DNA of 64,000 nucleotides from Varanus komodoensis (lineage: Eukaryota; Chordata; Lepidosauria; Squamata; Varanidae). Below the pieces are notes generated by a model. The model searched no databases, had not been told where the DNA came from, and was given only the letters and a program-made list of their open reading frames with translations. Location of the stretch: assembly GCF_004798865.1 (NCBI RefSeq), contig NW_025335468.1, positions 3,979,125 to 4,043,124 on the forward strand, written 5' to 3'. Shown here piece by piece: positions 57,946 to 64,000 of this stretch; positions within the stretch are counted from its first letter, which is position 1, and the number at the start of each line of letters is the position of its first letter. The translations under genes and the position numbers were made by a program.

Positions 57946-58825
57946 AACTTGAAATGATGTGCAAAGGATGCTGCACATCTCCCCTTTCCCTCAGATGCCG
58001 CATGGAGAAGAGAGCTAAAGGAAAAATTTATGAGGCTATGGTAGATAGGAGTGATCTTTTCTTTGCTACTGCAGTATTTGCTGAGGGAGGGGAATCAAAG
58101 TGAGGGCTTGTATTAAAGGGATGGAGGGAACAGCCTGTGCAGCTACCACCCTTTTGGTGGAAGAGAGCCAGAAACTGACCTTTGGGGGTGAGGTGCTGGT
58201 GGTGAGCACCAGGTCCACACTAACTTACACCAAAAGGTGGGAAGGTGGCTGACTGATTCTCAGATCCTGAAGTATGAAGCCATCCTTATGGAAAAAGAGG
58301 ATCTGGTACTAACAACTGACACGTGCTTGAATCCAGCCTGTTTCTTAACTAAGGGTGAGGAAAACCAATCTGAAATAGAACATAATTGTTTAGACATAAT
58401 TGAGTACCAAACAACAGGAAGGGAAGATTTAACAGACCTTCCTCCCCACAAAGGGAAGAAATAGTTTGTAGATGGATCTTCCCGAGTAGCAGAGGGAAAC
58501 AGTATAATAGGTATGCGGTGGTGGACAGGATCACTGCCACAGTAGTAGAATCAGGAAAACTTCCCAACAATTGGTCTGTCCACTCTGGCTGATGAGGCTG
58601 CCAAAGTGCATCCAAAATATAGATGGTATGTCCTTTTTACCACTGCCATCATACTGCACTTTTGAGATGCACATGTAACCTTGCCACAAATGTAGCAGAA
58701 GTTATCCGAGGCATCTTGGCTTCTGAGGGAAAATACCACACAACTGTTCCTTGGAAATGTTAGGCAATGCCACTTTCACAAGCCACCAGATGTAACTGTA
58801 TGATGCGTAGATCTGTCCAAGACAA

Positions 58826-59072
58826 ATGTAAAACTAAAGGTAAAGGTTTCCCCATGACATTAAAGTCCAGTCATGTCTGACTCTAGGGGGCGGTACTCAT
58901 CTCCGTTTCCTAGCCGAGGGAGTCCCAGACAGTCTCCGTGGTCATGTGGCCGGCATGACTAAACACCGAGGTGCACAGAACACTGCTACCTTCCCACCGA
59001 GGTGGTACCTATTTATCAACTTGCATTTATATGCTTTCGAACTGCAAGGTTGGCAGGAGTTGGGACAAAGCA
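58826..59072 (-). mobile_element. Second tRNA-derived squamate SINE family, minus strand, 5'-truncated
   Basis: 'ggtaaaggtttccccatgac', 'agtccagtcatgtctgactc', 'ggtcatgtggccggcatgac' and 'gaggtggtacctatttatca' belong to a widespread lizard and snake repeat. Its reverse complement is a tRNA-headed SINE whose 3' end resembles Bov-B ('gagtcagacatgactggact'). The tRNA head is missing here at the right end. I am unsure of its published name (Sauria/Squam-type). Confidence 0.75.
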
Positions 59073-59079
59073 TTATAAA

Positions 59080-62000
59080 GCTGTCTTGTTGGGCCTTTGC
59101 GTAATATATCCTTGAAAATACAGACCCAGAGTCCTTGCACTCAATGTTCCAATCCCAGCAGTATACCAAGGGAGCATAACTGGCTAATTTTAACTGTTCT
59201 GGCAATAACTTTTTTTGGAGAGGGGCAGAGCTGCAAGACATCACAGCTCTTGATCTGAGTTTTCTTAACAGACCTGCTACGTTCCAACCTCTGGGTGTGT
59301 GCTGATTTACTGAACAATAAATCAAATGCCAGACAGCATCAAGATAGCTATAGGATTTTTCAGAAAATAGCTCCAATCTCGTAGCTGGGTCTCTGTACTC
59401 AGATTACCCTCCCGTTCCATAGCTGACACAGAAAGAACCGCACCAGTTGCATCTCTGAGCTCGCAAGAGCAACCTCACCTCAGAGATGGGATTGAGTGGG
59501 TATTCCTGGGCGGGCAGGGAGGGGAGGAGGCAGGTGCCTCAGGATGCAAAGTATTCTGGCTGTACCTCAGTCTTCTTCCCTTGTGCTCCAAGAGATGATC
59601 ATCTAAGCATCTACCCTGCTTTTATCCTGCATATGATGCCCATAATATTCCAACTGCAGACGGTTGTGGCCATCTGGACTAGACTGAAGTCCAGATTGCT
59701 TTTGAAGAGGGAGGAGTGGAATCATGAACATTAATAGACCACAAGAAAAAAAGATTTGTACATACTATTTACATAAAATATTGGGGAAAGTAGCACCAAA
59801 CTGCTCTCTCTGTTGCATAATGGTGATATTAATATGATCTTTGCCTCTTTACAATAAGTTCTATCCCCTTTCCCAGCAACCATGGTAGCCATTTCTGAGA
59901 TCATCCTTAATGCTCAAACTTCTAAATGAGCCCACTATCCCAAAAACAGTGGGGATCCCTGCAGCAGTCATAGAAACATCAGAACACATCAAATGGAAGA
60001 AGTTCAGTGGAAAAGTTGAGCACACACCTTATTTTAATCCCTGATTCTATTTATTGTACTCACAGTCACTGCAGAGTATTAGAGCCTTTCCATAAGATTT
60101 CACAGATATTAATTTGCAGAGGATGGCTTTAACACAGCTTTACAATGAAACAGCAGCCTTGGTTCTTCTTGCTATTAGACTATATTTGATTTCTAGAACA
60201 GAAATTTTCTAGAATGATGTTGCCAGTGAAGTGAATGACATATGGTCATTGCAGCATTTTTCAAGATTTCCCAAGAAAGATGAATTATGTATGAGCTGTA
60301 AAGGAATCCTGAAGGAGGAGGGTGTTTTAAAATGTTGTATGAACACTTAAAAAACAGACGTAGGCAAATCTCTTCTCTGGATTGCATTTTGAGCATCAGC
60401 ATAAAAACAAGCTAAAGAGATTTTGCCAGGAAAAAATGTTTCCCTGACTTCTGTTGGTTTGAAAATATTTGCAAGAGATAAGCAAAGAAAACAGAAAGGA
60501 GGCTAGTGCCAGAAAAATTAAAAGAGCTTTGTGATTGCTCTAGTGTTCCTTGTTGACCTTTGAAAAATTGGCTCAAGAAGACAGGGTGTTTCTTTTGTTG
60601 CAATGCTTTGCACAGCAGCTGCTCCCCACCTTCCAAAAATGTTACTGGAATTTTGTTATTGGAATTTTGGCTGTGACAGAATGAGGATGAAGGAATAGGG
60701 TCTCTCCATTCTAGGTGTTACTTGTATTTCTGCCTGTGTAGTCGTACATGGCTAACTATGATTGGAAGGAAACTTAGGTTGCAGGAAACTTAGCTCAAAG
60801 CTACGGTCAACAACAATATTCCAAAGAGTGCATGGATTGTGATGTGCTTCACATGGCTTCTTCCAGAAAGATCCAGATAAAATTGACATGACTCAGTCAT
60901 ACAAAATCCATGTGCAATTTATGGATGTTTGTTATTATCTATGGGAGTGTCAGAAGAGACAAGAGATGTAATAGAATGAAACAAAAAGCTGTACTTAGCT
61001 ATGGACATACTTATTGACTAGGGCTATCACCAAATTAAAGAAAATTGACAGCACAATCGTATGCATGCTTAATCCAAAGTAAACCTGAATGGAGTTTGTG
61101 CACAGTTAAATAAATATGCATAGGGTTTACAGCAACCTCATACATGTCTACTCAAAAGTGAGCTCCATTATGCCCAATGGAACTTTCTCCTAGCTAAGTA
61201 TATATAAATAACTTGTCACTTAGGTTGCCATCTGATACCCATTTACTAGGGAGCCTCATAGAACACAGTGGCACTTCTAAGTAGGCATGTCTAGGTTTGC
61301 ACAATCGATTCTAAACATATTAGTTGATTAAGCAATAGATTTGGAATGTCCTGAGTTCCAGTCCAAGTTTGCTTTTCTACTAGCAAGGACCTCCTTTGAG
61401 TCAATAATGTAGGCTCGAGCTCTGAAACTGCTATAAATGCCAAGGGATATGTGAAGGAATGGCAAAGAAGAAAGCATCTTGGAGCATGTGTAGAATGCCA
61501 TTCTCTCAGGATGAAGTAGCCACAAAATTTTGCCTACCCATCTGGGATTAGACAGTGGAACTTTTGGAATGATTACTCTGACTCCTAGGTTGGTATGAAA
61601 TTAAGTGTTGTGTGTAATACTGGAGAAAAGTCCCCTGCAGAACAAATACATGTATGAATAGGAGTGGTACACCTGGATTGCCTAGCCTGTTGGGAATCAC
61701 TGATGTTGTGCAAACAGGAATATTGAAATATTCAATAATATTGGAAAACTCTGGAACAGCCTGGCTTTGGGCTACAAGCTTGGGACAATGGAATGGCCAC
61801 AGCTTGGACTACACATGATTGTCAAAAAGAGTATTCCAGGGGACTACAGGCCTGGGGGCTACACTAAGGTAAAGCAATTGAAGGCCTTTCATTTGTTAGT
61901 CAGTCCATCAGCCAAATATTTACTGCAGGAGAAGGCAACCTCTGGCCTGAGGGCCTAATCCAGTCAGTGCAGGTTCCCAAACCTTCCATGGGCACCTCCT

Positions 62001-62550
62001 CAAAGCCCCATCCCCCAGCTTGCAGGTTTGAGGAAGAGGCAGGGGAGAGGTGGGAGATACCATGAGGATTCCCTGGACTTGGCAACCTCTCCCAGAAGCC
62101 AGTCTTCCCATGTCAGCTGAGTCCCCATGCAGTTTATGCCCCACACTGGAAACAAACACCACAGGCAGAAGGTGCCCAATGAATTTTATTGTTTATTATA
62201 CAAACTAAGTTTTAGTAGCTGCTGCAAATGCCACCCAAAGTGTTATCAGCAAGTGGGCTACAAATTATTTCTTCTCCTGGCCAAACCTCAAATGTGAACT
62301 TCATGAGTCTCTGTCTCTAAGGGCACCAAAGAGACTGCAGAACTGTGTAGAAGTATCCTTCACTTCTCTTGGAGCACTAAGACACTGACAGAATGGAGTT
62401 AATACTGTCTGTATGTAATATATATCTGTGACGTAATACTGTCCGTATGTAATATATATCTGTATGTAAACATGAGTGCACAGTCCTTCCACACAACAAT
62501 TCATTCTGGTTGACCTTATCTTTCTCATTTCAGCACTATTATTTAGAGAG
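59080..62550. other. Gene-poor stretch
   Basis: I see no exon. 61050-61320 holds degraded units of the motif noted at 51080-51420 ('atgcatgcttaatccaaagt', 'acatgtctactcaaaagtga'). 61920-62160 resembles a decayed short hAT-type element. A two-copy tandem repeat of about 34 bases ('gtaatactgtctgtatgtaa'-like) is at about 62400-62466. Confidence 0.45.
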
Positions 62551-62554
62551 GAGT

Positions 62555-62770
62555 TCTTTCTTCAAGCTTCCTCACTGTCAGAGCGATAGGACAGTGGAAC
62601 CAGCTGCCTAGATACATAGGTGGTGGGCTCACCCATACTAGAGGCATTCAATATCAGTTTGGGCTACACATAATTTAAGAATAAGAAGGCTTTTCCTATA
62701 TATACTGTGTCTGGCTGCAGTCTCTAGACATTGCATTTGGTGCAAGGCCTACTCAGCTAAGAACCGGAAT
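62555..62770 (+). mobile_element. CR1 LINE C-terminal fragment
   Basis: The degraded frame reads ...IGQWNQLPRYIGGGLTHT..., the 'HWNRLPREVV' region of CR1 ORF2, followed by a short 3' part. Confidence 0.55.
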
Positions 62771-62814
62771 CGTAGCCCCATTTTCCTCTCTAGGTGCACC
62801 CCATGCCTACATAA

Positions 62815-63220
62815 ACATTGTTATGTTATGCAGTAGAGGGCGCCCTAGATACACCTCATCAATGTGGAACTTTGAATCTTGAACGCCTCTTTTCCAAAAT
62901 CCTATGATTGGCCAATTCTAAATAATTCTCAGAAGAAATCATGAGGAATGACCGGCTATAAACCACTGGCAGTTGAGATATATATTATGAAGCAGGCAGT
63001 ATCGGTACTCAAACTTGGATGCAGCCCTTATATTTGACGGATGATCTTCATCTGTATTTCTTTGTGACAATAAGTCTGAGATAGCTTTTACGGTGATTCG
63101 AGCAGCAATAGTTCTTTATGTTATATTTGACGGATGATCTTCATCTGTATTTCTTTGTGACAATAAGTCTGAGATAGCTTTTACGGTGATTCGAGCAGCA
63201 ATAGTTCTTTATGTTATCTG
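62815..63220 (+). promoter_or_regulatory. Promoter-like unit, possibly a solo LTR
   Basis: The unit has GATTGGCCAAT (a doubled CCAAT word, near 62906-62916), then GGCTATAAACC (TATA at about 62957) and, about 100 bases further, CAATAAG-type words: the order expected for an LTR promoter and polyadenylation region. A possible start TGTTATG is near 62819, but I could not fix matching ends or a target duplication. It could instead be an ordinary Pol II promoter. Confidence 0.35.
63028..63213 (+). repeat. Perfect 93-bp tandem duplication
   Basis: 63028-63120 and 63121-63213 are identical base for base; the next four bases (TTAT) continue the repeat. It lies downstream of the TATA-like box at about 62957. 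Perfect identity implies a very recent event or an assembly artefact. Confidence 0.97.
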
Positions 63221-63234
63221 GATAAATCACAGGA

Positions 63235-63345
63235 TGTGCCATCGTGTGCATGTTTAGACAGAACAAGGTCCTGCAACCTCTAGCATTTCCCAATCAATTG
63301 TGAGGGCTGAGGGATGTGGGGAGTTGCAGGACTCCCCCCCCCCCG
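63235..63345. repeat. Imperfect palindromic repeat
   Basis: 'gtgcatgtttagacagaaca' and 'aggtcctgcaacctctagca' are mirrored by 'gtggggagttgcaggactcc'. The same 'catgtttag' and 'acaactcccagca' wording precedes the palindrome at 53215. A poly(C) run follows at about 63336-63344. Confidence 0.6.
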
Positions 63346-63751
63346 CTAAATATGCAGAGGACTTCGTTTGGAATGAAGGAATTCATACTCGTCTTTGATA
63401 ATTCGTTCTCTTTTTTGCTTTTTATTCTTCTCCTTGTTTTTATGCTTGTTAACTAGATAGATTAAACAACAAAAAATTAAACCACGCACAAATAATTCTT
63501 TGTACTTATGTGTTCTGGCAAGGTGATACTTTATGTACAAGGATTAATACGAAAACTAAGACCTAGATTTATTTCCTCATTTCTTTCACTTTATTTTAGA
63601 AAGCAAATGGCCTTCTTTCCTGTTCTGAAGCGCTGATGCTTTTTAGTGGAGCAAAGTTCAAGTAGGGGCACTTTAGATTTTTCAGAATGATGAATTATTA
63701 GTAAACAACTTTTCTTCAGTTTCTTCCTACAGCACCTAGATTAGAACGAGG

Positions 63752-63759
63752 AAAAAAAA
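63752..63759 (-). terminator. RNA polymerase III terminator
   Basis: Eight T on the minus strand, six bases past the 3' end of the tRNA-Ala gene. Confidence 0.85.
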
Positions 63760-63765
63760 TGATTT

Positions 63766-63838
63766 TGGAGAATGCGGGCATCGATCCCGCTACCTCTCGC
63801 ATGCTAAGCGAGCGCTCTACCATTTGAGCTAATTCCCC
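63766..63838 (-). tRNA. tRNA-Ala (anticodon AGC)
   Basis: A 73-base cloverleaf on the minus strand. Acceptor GGGGAAT pairs with ATTCTCC (one G-U). The D arm region is TAGCTCAAATGGTAGAGC, which also fits the A box. The anticodon arm is CTCGC-TTAGCAT-GCGAG with anticodon AGC, and the T arm region GCGGGATCGATGCCCGC fits the B box. The discriminator is A. No intron and no encoded CCA, as normal for vertebrates. It reads Ala GCU/GCC codons. The intact stems, clean terminator and internal promoter suggest a functional gene. Confidence 0.95.
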
Positions 63839-64000
63839 TTCCTGAGGGGAAGGTCTGTTCCTAACTCTTATGTAGTATTGCATAACAATCTCTCTAAACA
63901 GAGTTCTTGTTTCATCGCTCTATTCTTGAAGAAACGAAACGATTCCTTTGAATTAAGACTCTTCACAACAAAACAAGACGAAGATTGAGCAAAGCGGAGC

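Larger units (their letters stand above)
56483..58600 (+). mobile_element. Broken gammaretrovirus-like ERV fossil
   Basis: The parts in order are: the end of an LTR with CCAAT and AATAAA (56723-56728); a proline-tRNA-type primer-binding site at 56806-56823; a leader; gag remnants with matrix-like wording (about 57200-57400) and capsid-like wording (about 57450-57540); and the connection and RNase H side of pol (about 58110-58560, with ILKYEAIL, HNCLDI and FVDGSSR). It is heavily broken with many interruptions, and no 3' LTR is seen. The LTR 'A' at 53523 lies against its 5' part. It is an old fossil. Confidence 0.8.

Noticed and set aside
53523-59072. A complete provirus with two LTRs and the hAT as its interior
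   Set aside because: The hAT is bounded by its own 8-base duplication inside one LTR, the LTR has its own AGAG duplication, and the gammaretroviral parts to the right have a different LTR end.
1-64000. CRISPR arrays, bacterial operons, riboswitches
   Set aside because: The sequence is vertebrate nuclear DNA with introns and vertebrate repeats; no regularly spaced repeat arrays or prokaryotic signals were seen.

Overview
The window looks like nuclear DNA of a squamate reptile (lizard or snake). The evidence is spliced vertebrate genes with 171-bp leucine-rich-repeat exons, many tRNA-derived SINEs of the kind common in squamates, Bov-B, CR1, L2 and L1/Tx1 LINE pieces, short hAT-type palindromic elements, and gammaretrovirus-like fossils. 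A run of exactly 100 N marks an assembly gap at 12375-12474. I cannot name the species.

Two host protein genes can be assembled exon by exon, both on the minus strand. (1) 3048-14700 encodes a 389-residue synaptotagmin-family protein in six coding exons: one transmembrane segment, a palmitoylation-type cysteine cluster, C2A, C2B and a C-terminal WHPL motif. Most Ca2+-binding aspartates are missing, so it should be a Ca2+-independent member. SYT8 and SYT13 are the closest I recall, but orthology is not settled. (2) 25556-39888 encodes ribonuclease inhibitor RNH1, 456 residues in nine coding exons. Seven consecutive exons are exactly 171 bp, each carrying one pair of leucine-rich repeats. Untranslated first exons probably lie at about 46.3 kb (CpG-rich, CCAAT, palindromic TTGCGCGCAA) and at 52.5-53.0 kb, which would give RNH1 more than one promoter. 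Near the right end is an intact tRNA-Ala (AGC) gene on the minus strand with a Pol III terminator.

Layout: 1-0.7 kb, end of an ERV1-type LTR; 2.6-14.7 kb, the synaptotagmin gene, with SINEs and L1/Tx1-like and CR1 pieces in its introns; 14.7-25 kb, gene-free, dominated by CR1 and L2 remains; 25-53 kb, RNH1 and its 5' region, with an L1, a CR1 and several SINEs in the introns; 53.5-59 kb, a nest of elements (a near-complete hAT transposon inside a solo LTR, which sits in the 5' part of a broken gammaretrovirus-like fossil that also received a CR1 tail); 59-63.9 kb, gene-poor sequence with a promoter-like unit that carries a perfect 93-bp tandem duplication, then the tRNA gene.

The two protein genes have no obvious functional link. 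RNH1 is a cytosolic inhibitor of secreted-type RNases; the synaptotagmin is a membrane-trafficking protein. I found no convincing undescribed multi-gene system. The items most worth a second look are the alternative RNH1 first exons, the SINE butted against an RNH1 splice donor, the GC-AG intron and Ca2+-site loss in the synaptotagmin gene, the hAT insertion with its empty site visible elsewhere in the same window, and the 93-bp perfect duplication.
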